A stretch of DNA of 64,000 nucleotides from Planococcus sp. APC 4015. GTDB lineage: Bacteria > Actinomycetota > Actinomycetes > Actinomycetales > Microbacteriaceae. The notes beneath the pieces were generated by a model, which saw only the letters and a program-made list of their open reading frames with translations, searched no databases and was not told where the DNA came from. The stretch is from NCBI GenBank assembly GCA_030407505.1, contig JASDDH010000006.1, forward strand, positions 1 to 64,000. Reading direction: 5' to 3'. The position numbers and the translations under genes are program-made. Below, one piece after another: positions 51,186-59,927 of this stretch (the stretch's first letter is position 1; every line of letters starts with the position of its first letter).

Positions 51186-52045
51186 TCCTTTGGGGCTTCG
51201 ACGGGTGCCGCTGTCGTGGCGAAGCTCTGCTCGTCGGGGTGCAGCCGGTGGTCTATCGCGCGCTGCAGATGCAGTGCGGGATAGATGCCGATGAGCACGG
51301 CCATCGGCGCCAGGGCGCCGACGTCGTGGATGCCGTGCGCGCGGTATGTCCGCTCGAAGCGCTCGACGTAGAACAGATAGTCGCGCGGAGCCGTGTCGAG
51401 GCGCCGGGCCGAGATCGCCGCGATCATCGCCGGTGCGTAGCCGACCTTCAGCCCCTGCAGCGCGAGGTGCACCGAGAGGTCGAGGTCTTCATGCATGAGG
51501 TCTTCGCGGTCGGGGCACACGCTGTCGCGCACAGCAGCCCACGCGGTGGCGCGCAGCGCCATGTTGCTGCCGAAGAGGAACACGTACTTTCCCGCGAGCA
51601 GCTTGGTGGCCCGTCTCACCGAGTCGTCGGCGTGGAGCCCGAAGGCTCGCATCGGCATGTCGTAGTAGTCGACGGGTCCGCTGATCGCCGCGACTTCGGG
51701 AGCCACGACGAACGCGTCGCGCACCTGCTCCGCCCAGTCGGCCTGCACCATCGAGTCCGAGTCGATACGGCCGAGGAGATCGCTCGTGGCCGCATCGAAT
51801 CCGGCGTTGCGGGTCGGCGTGATGCCCTGCTCCGCATCCTGTGCGACGAGGCGGATGCCGGCATCCGGGAACGCGGCCATCATGGCCTCGACGACGCCGC
51901 GGGTGCCGTCGGTCGACTTGTTGTCGACCACGATGATCTCTTCGACCGGCTCGGTCTGCTCGATGGCGGCCACCAGGCACTGCCGGATCGTGAGCTCCTC
52001 GTTGTAGGCGGGGATGACGATCGAGACGCTGGGGCGTGTGGTCAT
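51182..52045 (-). CDS. Family 2 glycosyltransferase
   Basis: 287 residues. GT-A fold with VIPAYNEE at 12-19, the VDNKSTDGT donor-binding segment and an Asp-rich motif (RIDSDS, about 93-98) for metal/nucleotide sugar. Acceptor base region EDLDLSVHL. One short hydrophobic stretch near the C-terminus. Sugar and acceptor unknown. Confidence 0.9.
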   Translation of the reverse strand: MTTRPSVSIVIPAYNEELTIRQCLVAAIEQTEPVEEIIVVDNKSTDGTRGVVEAMMAAFPDAGIRLVAQDAEQGITPTRNAGFDAATSDLLGRIDSDSMVQADWAEQVRDAFVVAPEVAAISGPVDYYDMPMRAFGLHADDSVRRATKLLAGKYVFLFGSNMALRATAWAAVRDSVCPDREDLMHEDLDLSVHLALQGLKVGYAPAMIAAISARRLDTAPRDYLFYVERFERTYRAHGIHDVGALAPMAVLIGIYPALHLQRAIDHRLHPDEQSFATTAAPVEAPKD

Positions 52046-52070
52046 GGCACGACCCTAGCGGCAGGCCGCG

Positions 52071-52580
52071 TCACCCCCGGAAGTCGTCGGGATCGACCTC
52101 GTTGAGGAAGCGCGTGAACTCGTCGACACTGATCTCGGTGTCATCGGGGTCGTCACCGTCGCCGTCGACGGTCAGATCGGGCACACCGGCCTCCTCCATG
52201 ACGGCATCCGCGATCCAGATCGTCGCCCCGACGCGGCTCGCGAGAGCCACGGCATCCGATGGTCGTGCATCGACGGTGCGGATGCCGAGCTCGGTCACGA
52301 GCGTGATCTCGGCGTAGTAGGTGCCGTCGTCGATGCGGGTGATCTCGACGCGTTCGACACTGGCACCGGAACTGTCCAGCAGCGAGCGCATGAGGTCGTG
52401 CGCGAGCGGTCGGGGCGCGCTCGCCCCCTCGATGGCCACGAGGATCGATGTCGCCTCGAGGGCGCCGATCCAGATCGGGAGCATCTTTCCGGTGCGGGGA
52501 TCCTGCGCGATCGGCGCGAGGAGGAGCACATGCTGACCCGACTCGTCGAGAGCGACGCCGGCCACGCGAGCCTCAACCAT
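52071..52580 (-). CDS. Bifunctional nuclease family protein (DUF151)
   Basis: 169 residues. The DUF151/BFN core (LPIWIGALEATSI, RPLAHDLMRSLL, RPSDAVALA) is complete, followed by an acidic tail. Family members show weak nuclease activity in plants; bacterial role unknown. The gene overlaps the acetyltransferase by 8 bases. Confidence 0.92.
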   Translation of the reverse strand: MVEARVAGVALDESGQHVLLLAPIAQDPRTGKMLPIWIGALEATSILVAIEGASAPRPLAHDLMRSLLDSSGASVERVEITRIDDGTYYAEITLVTELGIRTVDARPSDAVALASRVGATIWIADAVMEEAGVPDLTVDGDGDDPDDTEISVDEFTRFLNEVDPDDFRG

Positions 52581-53097
52581 CGGTCAGCCCTCCCGCACCA
52601 CCACCGGCGAGCGCATGCAGCTCGTCTCCGGTGAGGCGCTGCGTGGTCCACTCGCTCATGGGCACGGCGCCGAGCGAGCGGTAGAACGCGATCGACGGCT
52701 CGTTCCAGTCGAGCACCGTCCACTCCAGGCGCGAGTACCCCCGCTCGACGCACACCTGGGCGAGCGAGGAGATGAGTGCCTTGCCGTAGCCGCGACCGCG
52801 CTGCGCGTCGTCGACGTAGAGGTCCTCGAGCCAGATGCCGTGTCGACCGGTCCACGTCGAGTAGGTCAGGAACCAGATCGCGATGCCGACGATGAGGCCC
52901 TCGCGCTCGACGACATGGGTGAACGCCTGGGGCTCGTCGCCGAAAAGCGTCGCGCTGAGCGCGTCGACAGTGTTGTGCACGGCATCCGGTTCGCGTTCGT
53001 AGTCGGCGAGCCCCTGGATGCACGACAGGATGCCGGGCTCGTCGCCCGGGCGGGCTGCGCGCAGGATCGCGCCGTCGGTCAGAGTCTTCGGGGTCAC
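52573..53097 (-). CDS. GNAT acetyltransferase, spermidine/spermine type
   Basis: 174 residues. The acetyl-CoA loop QRGRGYGKALI is at about 100-110. The N-terminal CIQGLADYEREPDAV resembles polyamine/thialysine acetyltransferases. The start ATG 53097 has no strong ribosome site. Confidence 0.88.
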   Translation of the reverse strand: MTPKTLTDGAILRAARPGDEPGILSCIQGLADYEREPDAVHNTVDALSATLFGDEPQAFTHVVEREGLIVGIAIWFLTYSTWTGRHGIWLEDLYVDDAQRGRGYGKALISSLAQVCVERGYSRLEWTVLDWNEPSIAFYRSLGAVPMSEWTTQRLTGDELHALAGGGAGGLTDG

Positions 53098-53194
53098 AGT
53101 TCGAGCGTAGTCACGGCAGGCCGACGACCGGCAGACCCGACCATTCGGCGAGCTGCGCGGGCACGTTCATGCGGCGGACGCAGCCGCCATCGGT

Positions 53195-53596
53195 CTACTG
53201 CTTCGTGGACCGTTCGATCGACATCACGAGGATGACACGGTCGGCTTTGTCGGGCGGCGGAGTGGTGCTGGCGTTGCCATACCGATTCTGCAGCCGGACG
53301 TAGAACGCGCCTTCAGGATCGGGGATGACCTCGAGCAGCGTACCGGCGACCTCGAGGTAGCGGAACACGTTCTCGGGGTCGATGATCGACAGCGCCATCG
53401 AGGGGTTGTGCTGCAGGTTGCGGTACTTCTGGCGGTGCTTCGTGTGCGTGAAGCGGATCGTCTCGCCGTCGAACTCGAACCACATCGGCGTGACCTGCGC
53501 GGTGTCGTCGGGGCGGATGGTGCCGAGGTGCCCGTAGAGCGGCAGCTCGAGCAGGCGGCGGTGGTCGGCGGGCACGATCTCATCGACGGTGGGCAT
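53195..53596 (-). CDS. PPOX-class F420-dependent oxidoreductase
   Basis: 133 residues from ATG 53596. Split barrel of the PPOX/FDOR type: LYGHLGTIRPDD, TPMWFEFDG, FTHTKHRQKYRNL. Cofactor F420 is the usual partner in actinobacteria with this sub-pattern. Substrate unknown. Confidence 0.87.
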   Translation of the reverse strand: MPTVDEIVPADHRRLLELPLYGHLGTIRPDDTAQVTPMWFEFDGETIRFTHTKHRQKYRNLQHNPSMALSIIDPENVFRYLEVAGTLLEVIPDPEGAFYVRLQNRYGNASTTPPPDKADRVILVMSIERSTKQ

Positions 53597-53622
53597 GGGG
53601 TCCAGTCTGCCGCTCCGACTCG

Positions 53623-54123
53623 TCAATATGGGAGGCCGTGGTCGGGGTGGGCAACGTGTCGCACCGATCCGTGAGGGAAGGCGTCCTGGGCCGCCGCGAG
53701 TTCGTCCGCACCGCCGGGCTCCGCCGAGCCCGTACCGCCCCCGCGCCGATGCCGGGGCTGAGCCGCGTCTTCGATCAGGTGCAGCTGCGTGCCGTCGACG
53801 TCGATCAGGAACCCCGCACGATGGCCCCACTCCTGCAGAGCGATCGGCACCAGGCGCGGGATGCCCGTCGTGCGCTCGGGGACGCCCCCTCGGCGGATCG
53901 CCGCGTACATCTCGTCGAGATCCTCGATCCGGATGCTGCACATCGACCAGCTCGCGTACGGATCGATCTCGGGAGCGAGGAAGAATTCGAGCTGGACGCC
54001 GCCGCGCCGCAGGATCAGCCAGCCGCCGTCGCGGTACTCGACCTCGAACCCGAACCCGCGGTAGAACGCGACCGTCGTGTCGAAGTCACGCGAGGGCAGG
54101 TTGGGAACGGCGCGATCCGGCAT
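53623..54123 (-). CDS. VOC-fold bleomycin resistance-like protein
   Basis: 166 residues. Two VOC betaalphabetabetabeta modules (PSRDFDTTVAFYRGFGF and the QEWGHRAGFLIDVDGTQLHL half). The core resembles bleomycin-binding proteins; the C-terminal ~45 residues are Gly/Ala-rich extra. Drug binding is unproven here. Confidence 0.85.
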   Translation of the reverse strand: MPDRAVPNLPSRDFDTTVAFYRGFGFEVEYRDGGWLILRRGGVQLEFFLAPEIDPYASWSMCSIRIEDLDEMYAAIRRGGVPERTTGIPRLVPIALQEWGHRAGFLIDVDGTQLHLIEDAAQPRHRRGGGTGSAEPGGADELAAAQDAFPHGSVRHVAHPDHGLPY

Positions 54124-54177
54124 GGTTCGAACCTACGACGACCCGCGGCTGGTGAGAAGAGCCGCTGTGCTCGACTC

Positions 54178-54999
54178 CTACAGCCCGACCATCTCGGCGC
54201 TGCGCGTCCACAGCTGCGCGGCGACAACCGAGTCGTACGCGATGGGGCTGGTGCGGGCGAGCTTGTCGTCGGCGTAGTACTCCCCCGACACCCACGTCAC
54301 ATCGGGCGTGCCTTCGGCGAGCCAGGTGAGGTGCGCGCCGCCCTCCTCGGACGAGATGAGGAATCGCTTGGCGATCGGGTTGTGGTACAGCCAGCGCCAC
54401 GGCCCCTTCGAACCCGCAGCAAAACCCGAGGCGACGGCACCCGGGTGGAACGCGACGGCGGTGAGACCGGCATCCCGATAGCGATGGTGAAGCTCTCTCG
54501 TGAACAGGATGTTCGCGAGCTTGCCGTTGCCGTAGGCCGCGGTCTTGGAGTACGTGCGCTCGGCCTGGAGGTCGTCGATGTCGAACTTCGAGAAGCGCTG
54601 GGCCGCGAGACTCGACGTCTGGATCACTGCCGCCCGGCTCTCGATGAGGCGATCCAGCAGCAGGTTCGTGAGCAGGAAGCCGCCGAGATGGTTGACCTGG
54701 AACGTCAGTTCGAACCCGTCGGTCGTGACGACTCGGTCGGCGAAGACGCCGCCGGCGTTGTTCGCGAGCACGTCGATACGCGGGTAGCGATCGAGCAGAG
54801 TGGCTGCGAGTTCGCGCACCTGCGAGAGGTCGCTGTAGTCGGCGACGAAGGATGCCGCGCCGAGCTCGGCGGCCACGGCTGCGGTCTTCTCGGGACTGCG
54901 GCCGACGAGCACGACCTCCTCGCCTTTCGCATGCAGCTGTCGGGCGGATGCCGCGCCGATGCCGTCGCTGGCTCCCGTGATGACGATGACGCGTGGCAA
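54178..54999 (-). CDS. Short-chain dehydrogenase/reductase
   Basis: 273 residues. TGASDGIG (8-15) binds cofactor, NNAGG near 85 is structural, and the catalytic YxxxK is YGNGK (about 160-164). Similar to retinol-dehydrogenase/WW-oxidoreductase type SDRs; substrate unknown. Confidence 0.92.
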   Translation of the reverse strand: MPRVIVITGASDGIGAASARQLHAKGEEVVLVGRSPEKTAAVAAELGAASFVADYSDLSQVRELAATLLDRYPRIDVLANNAGGVFADRVVTTDGFELTFQVNHLGGFLLTNLLLDRLIESRAAVIQTSSLAAQRFSKFDIDDLQAERTYSKTAAYGNGKLANILFTRELHHRYRDAGLTAVAFHPGAVASGFAAGSKGPWRWLYHNPIAKRFLISSEEGGAHLTWLAEGTPDVTWVSGEYYADDKLARTSPIAYDSVVAAQLWTRSAEMVGL

Positions 55000-55126
55000 G
55001 GATCCTCCAGGGTGATGGTGTTCAGCCAGCGTATGCGCGCTGCGGATGCCGTCGGCCGATGCGCCGGAGTTGCTCGCGGCATTCCCGGTTGCGAGGCTGG
55101 ATGCTCGTCGCGAAAGGAGAACGCGT

Positions 55127-55714
55127 ATGCGCGAGCTCGTGTACTACGTCGCCGTCACCCTCGACGGTTTCATCGCCGGGCCGGACGGAGGCGATCCGAG
55201 CGGGCTGGAGTACTTCCCCGTCACGGACGATCTCATCCGCTTCACGATCGAGAACTATCCCGAGACCCTTCCCGGCCCGGCACGTGCGGCTCTCGGGATC
55301 GACGGCCGGGGACGCGTCTTCGACACGGTGCTCGAAGGCCGCGCGTCGTACGAGGTGGGTCTGGCTGCAGGCGTCGTGGACGCTTACCCGCATCTGCGCC
55401 ATCTCGTCTTCTCGACGTCTCTGCCGCCTGTCGCAGGCGGCGACATCGAGGTGGTCCGGGATTCCGCGCTCGAACGGGTGCGCAGCCTCAAGTCCGAACA
55501 GGGTCAGGATCTCTGGCTCGTCGGCGGCGGCACGCTGGCTCACGCGCTGCTGCCCGAGATCGACCGCCTCGTGCTCAAGGTCAATCCGTCGATCATCGGC
55601 GACGGCATCCCCCTGTTCGCCGGTCCGTTCTCGCCGACGACGTTCACGCTGGGGAGCGAGGTGCGACTCGACGGCGGGGTGCGTGTCGTCACCTACGAAC
55701 GCGTCCGCGCCTGA
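55127..55714 (+). CDS. Dihydrofolate reductase-family protein (RibD C-terminal type)
   Basis: 195 residues from ATG 55127, with AAAGGAGA 8 bases upstream. RibD_C fold: YYVAVTLDGFIAGPDGG at the start, VLEGRASYEVGL, and LWLVGGGTLAHALLPEIDRL. Not the housekeeping folate enzyme; NADPH-linked reductase of unknown substrate. Confidence 0.88.
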   Translation: MRELVYYVAVTLDGFIAGPDGGDPSGLEYFPVTDDLIRFTIENYPETLPGPARAALGIDGRGRVFDTVLEGRASYEVGLAAGVVDAYPHLRHLVFSTSLPPVAGGDIEVVRDSALERVRSLKSEQGQDLWLVGGGTLAHALLPEIDRLVLKVNPSIIGDGIPLFAGPFSPTTFTLGSEVRLDGGVRVVTYERVRA

Positions 55715-55880
55715 GGCCGCGTATGCGCGGCGCTTGAGCGGGGGCCCGGATTCTGCCGCAACCGGCCTCGCGAGGCGCGGGCAGGACATCGCCGACGGTT
55801 CAGTCGCGGACGGCTGGGCGGTCGGAGCACGACGTCGCCGGCACGTGCCACAACGGCCGCCCCGTGGGGCCGAAGCGGCA

Positions 55881-57206
55881 TCAGAACGGGGCTACGGGTT
55901 CTGATGACCTGGGCGACGGGGTGAAGACGGGAACGCGCCTCTCGGGGCGCACGATGTAGCGCCTGCCACTGGGCGACGTCCACTCGAGCGCGCCGCCACT
56001 GCCCGGCACGTGGACGACGCACCACCCGCCGTGATGCTTGACGGTGTGATGGCCCTGACACATCGGGGCCGTATTCGCGAGCGAGGTCTCGCCGCCGTGT
56101 TCCCAGGCGATCGTGTGGTCGATCTGACATCGGGCCGCCGGCATCCCGCATCCGGGTGCCATGCAGCGGTCGGCCCGCCATCGCACCAGTCTGCGCAGGG
56201 CCGCCGGGGGCCGATACTGCTCGCGCCCGACCGAGAGCACCATCCCGGTTTCGGGATGGGTGAGGACGCGCATCCAGCCGTCGGCCCCGCCGCACAGTTC
56301 GCGTGCCCGGTCGATCGGGATCGGCCCGAGCCCCTCGACCACCGCCGGCTCGGCGCCGTCGACGCCACCGATCGGGGCGTCCTGGTCGAGCAGAGCCAGT
56401 ACGGGCACGGTGACGACCACGGTCGCCCGGATGCCGCGCGCCTCGGCGGGCATCGACGGCGCCTCGCCGTCGATGAGCAGATCGCAGAACGCGTCGGCGC
56501 GGAGCTCATCGAGCGTGCGCGTCTCGTCTTCGCCTGCCGCGAGCGCCGTGGCGATGCGCGTCACACGGCGGTGGATCGCGTGGGCTTCGACGGCGGGCAC
56601 GAGCGCGTGGATCCAAGCCATGGAATCGTGTGCGTGTTCGACGACGATGCGTCGCTCGCGCACGGCCGTCTCGTGCCGTTCGGTGAGCGTCTGCGCCTGC
56701 ACGGTTTCGACGAGCCGCGCGAGCGCCCGGCGGAGCGATCCGACCGACTCGGTCTCGGCCAGCGCGATCGCTCGATCCAGCACGTGCGCGCGCAGGTCGG
56801 GCTCGACGGAGTCCACTGCGGCGACGACCACCTGGGCGTGGCGCTCGGTCATCCGCGCGCGGCCCAGCGAATCGAGCACATCCGGGTAGCGGTGCACGAG
56901 CGCCTCGGCCATGCTCAGCAGTTCTCCGGCGGCGTGCTCGGTGATGCGCAGCGCGGCGGCCAGTTCGAGTCGGATGCCGCGCTCGACGACATCGGTGAGC
57001 GTGCGGCCGTGTCGAGCGGCATCGGCCAGCGCGCCGGCTGTCAGCGCCGACACGCGACGGAAGCGATCGGCCGCGAAGATCGCCATCATGTCGGACACCT
57101 CCACGACGAGATCGACATCGTCAGGATGATCGTCGGTGGGCTCGCTGACTCCGCCCGCCCACAGGTCGGACGACGAACTCATGTCTGTGTTTTCGTCGTC
57201 GGTCAT
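55881..57206 (-). CDS. DUF222/13E12-repeat HNH endonuclease-like protein
   Basis: 441 residues. DUF222 covers about 45-300 and the C-terminal HNH domain lies near 350-410 with CMAPGC, RCQIDHTIAWEHGG and CQGHHTVKHHGG. Such proteins (REP13E12-type) are numerous in actinobacteria, and their role is unknown. The HNH residues are intact, so nuclease activity is possible. Confidence 0.9.
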   Translation of the reverse strand: MTDDENTDMSSSSDLWAGGVSEPTDDHPDDVDLVVEVSDMMAIFAADRFRRVSALTAGALADAARHGRTLTDVVERGIRLELAAALRITEHAAGELLSMAEALVHRYPDVLDSLGRARMTERHAQVVVAAVDSVEPDLRAHVLDRAIALAETESVGSLRRALARLVETVQAQTLTERHETAVRERRIVVEHAHDSMAWIHALVPAVEAHAIHRRVTRIATALAAGEDETRTLDELRADAFCDLLIDGEAPSMPAEARGIRATVVVTVPVLALLDQDAPIGGVDGAEPAVVEGLGPIPIDRARELCGGADGWMRVLTHPETGMVLSVGREQYRPPAALRRLVRWRADRCMAPGCGMPAARCQIDHTIAWEHGGETSLANTAPMCQGHHTVKHHGGWCVVHVPGSGGALEWTSPSGRRYIVRPERRVPVFTPSPRSSEPVAPF

Positions 57207-57258
57207 ACGTTCAGGTTAGTACATAAAAACGACCTGAACAAGTATAAAGGTCGCCTTC

Positions 57259-57654
57259 TTAGAACATCTCTTCGTAATCCGCCCGCCGGACCGGGGCGAC
57301 CACGGCAGCCGCCAGCACGTCGTCTCCTGTGATCAGCGCATCCGCCTGCAGCACCGCGACGGCGAGATACTCCGCGCGGTGGGTGTCGTCCCAGTCGTGG
57401 TGCGCAGCGAGCTTCCATGCCGTGGCCCGCGAGACCCGGTCTGCGAGCAGCCGGACCTTGAGAGCGGCCAGCTTGTCGAGCGCGTCACGACCGGCTCGCT
57501 CGTCGAGATCGCCCGACCGCACGGCGCGGTAGAGCATGCTCAGCGCATCGGACCGCAGGATCGCCGGCGCCACGAGTGAGTTGCCGCCGGCGGGCATCCG
57601 GTCATCGTCGATCAATCTCAGCGCCGTCGGTGCGTCGATCGCGAAGCGTGTCAT
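57259..57654 (-). CDS. PIN-domain protein, VapC type
   Basis: 131 residues from ATG 57654; GTG 57669 is also in frame. Acidic residues in FAIDAPTAL, DALSML and DTHRAEY plus ITGDD define the PIN site. An adjacent antitoxin gene is not seen, so it is either an orphan toxin or has another RNA target. Confidence 0.75.
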   Translation of the reverse strand: MTRFAIDAPTALRLIDDDRMPAGGNSLVAPAILRSDALSMLYRAVRSGDLDERAGRDALDKLAALKVRLLADRVSRATAWKLAAHHDWDDTHRAEYLAVAVLQADALITGDDVLAAAVVAPVRRADYEEMF

Positions 57655-57691
57655 GCCCGAGAGTCTCACGGGCAGCCGGAGAGCGCGAGAG

Positions 57692-58036
57692 TCACGGTGT
57701 GCGCAGGATCTTCTCCAGGGTCTTGCCCTTGGCGAGTTCGTCGACGATCTTGTCGAGGTAGCGGATCTTCTGCATAAGTGGATCTTCGATCTCTTGAACC
57801 CGGATGCCGCACACGACGCCCGTGATGAGCGAGGCGTTCGGATTGAGCTCGGCGTCGGCGAAGAAGTCCTCGAAGGTGGTCTGCTCGGACAGGTGCTGCT
57901 GCAGTTCGTCTTCGTCGAACCCGGTCAGCCACATGACGAGCTGGTCGACCTCCGCCTTCGATCTGCCCTTGCGCTCCGCCTTCGCGACATAGAGCGGATA
58001 GACCGCCGAGAAGCTCGTGGTGAAGATCCTGTGCAC
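57692..58036 (-). CDS. DUF2200-family protein
   Basis: 114 residues from GTG 58036. It begins [20 protein letters not shown] and contains a conserved LxWLTGF segment. A small soluble protein widespread in bacteria without assigned function. Confidence 0.87.
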   Translation of the reverse strand: MHRIFTTSFSAVYPLYVAKAERKGRSKAEVDQLVMWLTGFDEDELQQHLSEQTTFEDFFADAELNPNASLITGVVCGIRVQEIEDPLMQKIRYLDKIVDELAKGKTLEKILRTP

Positions 58037-58219
58037 GTGCGAATCGTAGCGCTGAGCACGGACGGCGCAAGGGGATCCAGAGCGCCGGCGGCGCCCGGCA
58101 TCCAGGAAACTCACCCGAAGCACCCAGAAAAGTCGGGCAGACTCGCAGACTTGTGCCCGCCTCGGCGGCTGCGCCGCGCCTCACCCGAGGGCGCGGACCT
58201 CGATACGGAACCAGACTTC

Positions 58220-59197
58220 ATGCGCTCTTTCACGTCCCTTCGTCCTGCCCGCCGCGCCCGTCGCCTCGCCGAACGCCGCACCAAGCGTCGCCCCGCGATC
58301 CTCGCCGTCGGCCTCGCCACGGGCCTTGCGGTCACCGTGGGATTCGCCGGATTCGCTCCCGCAGCGCAGGCCGAGCCCACGGAATCGTCGACGCTGTTCG
58401 TGCTCGCCTCGGTCAGCGCGCCTGCACTCGACGTCGCCGCTGAGGCCACGGAGACGACCGAATCGAGCGAGGCACTCGCGGCGGCCACAGCATCGCTGAA
58501 CGCCGCGGAGACCGTCGCCGCCGACATCGCCGCATCGGGTCTCGACGTGGGGGTGCCCGTCACCACGGTCGACACCACCGAGCTCGCCGCGGTCGTCGAA
58601 CAGCTCGACGCGGAGGAGGAGCTGCCGATGCTTCTCGAGACCGCCCTCACCAATCAGGTCACCGAGCTCGTCGCACCGGTCGACGAGCAGGTCGCCTCAC
58701 TGCGCGGCAGCCTCGACGCGGCCATCGCGTGGAAGGCCGAGCAGGAGGCCGCCGCGGCGGCCGCCGCCGAGCAGGCGCGGCTCGAGGCCGAGGCTGCAGC
58801 AGCCGCCGCCGCAGAGGAGGCCGCGAAGGCTGAGACGACGGCAGCGGCTCCCGCTCCGGTGTTCGCCAGCGGCGGTGTCGCCGGCGACAACAGCCCCGCC
58901 GGTGCGCAGGCTTCGGCCCGCGCGATGCTCTCGGGCTACGGCTGGGGCGACGACCAGTTCGGATGCCTCGTGTCGCTGTGGAACAAGGAGTCGGGCTGGA
59001 ACTACCTGGCCCACAACGCCTCGAGCGGCGCCCACGGCATCCCGCAGGCACTTCCCGGCAGCAAGATGGGCAGCGCCGGAGCCGACTGGCAGACCAACGC
59101 CGCCACGCAGGTCGCGTGGGGTCTCGGCTACATCGCCGGACGCTACGGCAACCCGTGCGGCGCCTGGTCGCACTCGCAGTCGGTCGGCTGGTACTGA
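58220..59197 (+). CDS. Lytic-transglycosylase-like exported protein
   Basis: 325 residues from ATG 58220. A basic lead and signal peptide (ends near AQA, residue 54) are followed by an Ala/Glu-rich coiled coil (about 60-225) and a C-terminal domain of the aggregation-promoting-factor / transglycosylase class (VSLWNKESGWNY, NASSGAHGIPQALPGSKM, GRYGNPCGAW). Catalytic Glu in KESGW. It should act on peptidoglycan outside the cell, like M23 but on glycan strands. Confidence 0.9.
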   Translation: MRSFTSLRPARRARRLAERRTKRRPAILAVGLATGLAVTVGFAGFAPAAQAEPTESSTLFVLASVSAPALDVAAEATETTESSEALAAATASLNAAETVAADIAASGLDVGVPVTTVDTTELAAVVEQLDAEEELPMLLETALTNQVTELVAPVDEQVASLRGSLDAAIAWKAEQEAAAAAAAEQARLEAEAAAAAAAEEAAKAETTAAAPAPVFASGGVAGDNSPAGAQASARAMLSGYGWGDDQFGCLVSLWNKESGWNYLAHNASSGAHGIPQALPGSKMGSAGADWQTNAATQVAWGLGYIAGRYGNPCGAWSHSQSVGWY

Positions 59198-59199
59198 CC

Positions 59200-59904
59200 T
59201 CAGGCGCGGACGTCGAGCGGGAGTTCCCGCGCGTCGTCCCACGGCTCGGTCCAGCCGAGCCGGTCGAACAGACGGTCAAGCAGCATCCCGGTGAAGCCCC
59301 ACACCAGGTGATCGCCCGATGAATCGGCGCGCGGCACGACGAAACCCGGCCCGCGCCACTCGCGGCCGTCGCGCCGGATGACGGTGGTCCCGCGGTTGGC
59401 GGGGTCGAGCAGGTCCGCCACGGGCGCGCGGAAGACGGCGGCGGACTCCGCCTCGTCGACGACCCGAACCGGCGACGGATGCCGCCACCACCCGAGGACG
59501 GGGGTGACCACATGCCCCGAGTACTCGAGCGGCACGTCGGCGAGCGATCCCAGCACCTCGACCCCGGAGGGCTCGAGGCCCGTCTCCTCCCGCGCCTCGC
59601 GGAGTGCCGCGTCGACGGCTCCGTCGTCGCCGGGATCGACGCGGCCTCCGGGGAACGCGATCTGACCGGGATGCGACCGCAGGGTGGTCGCACGGGCGAG
59701 CAGCAGGACGTCGAGATCGCGTGACACCGCGGAAGCCTGGGCATCGCGCAGACTCGGCAGGGAGTCGAGCACACCGAACAGGATGAGTACGGCCGCAGGT
59801 CGAGCGACGGCCGGCATCGGCAGATCGAGCTGCCAGGAGCCCGCCGCAGCGGCGAGGTGCGCGAGTTGAGCGCGCGCGTTCAGCGGAGCATCGACGTGAG
59901 GCAC
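59200..59904 (-). CDS. Nudix hydrolase (CoA pyrophosphatase type)
   Basis: 234 residues. The Nudix box GGRVDPGDDGAVDAALREAREETGL is present (shown in part), with an upstream PGQIAFPGG that resembles NudL-type CoA diphosphatases. It ends 2 bases after the convergent gene. Confidence 0.9.
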   Translation of the reverse strand: MPHVDAPLNARAQLAHLAAAAGSWQLDLPMPAVARPAAVLILFGVLDSLPSLRDAQASAVSRDLDVLLLARATTLRSHPGQIAFPGGRVDPGDDGAVDAALREAREETGLEPSGVEVLGSLADVPLEYSGHVVTPVLGWWRHPSPVRVVDEAESAAVFRAPVADLLDPANRGTTVIRRDGREWRGPGFVVPRADSSGDHLVWGFTGMLLDRLFDRLGWTEPWDDARELPLDVRA

Positions 59905-59927
59905 CCGCTCAGGCTACGCCCGACCGC

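Noticed and set aside
53638-55737. A 699-codon plus-strand frame
   Set aside because: Antisense or out of frame to the VOC, SDR and RibD-type genes; no domain.
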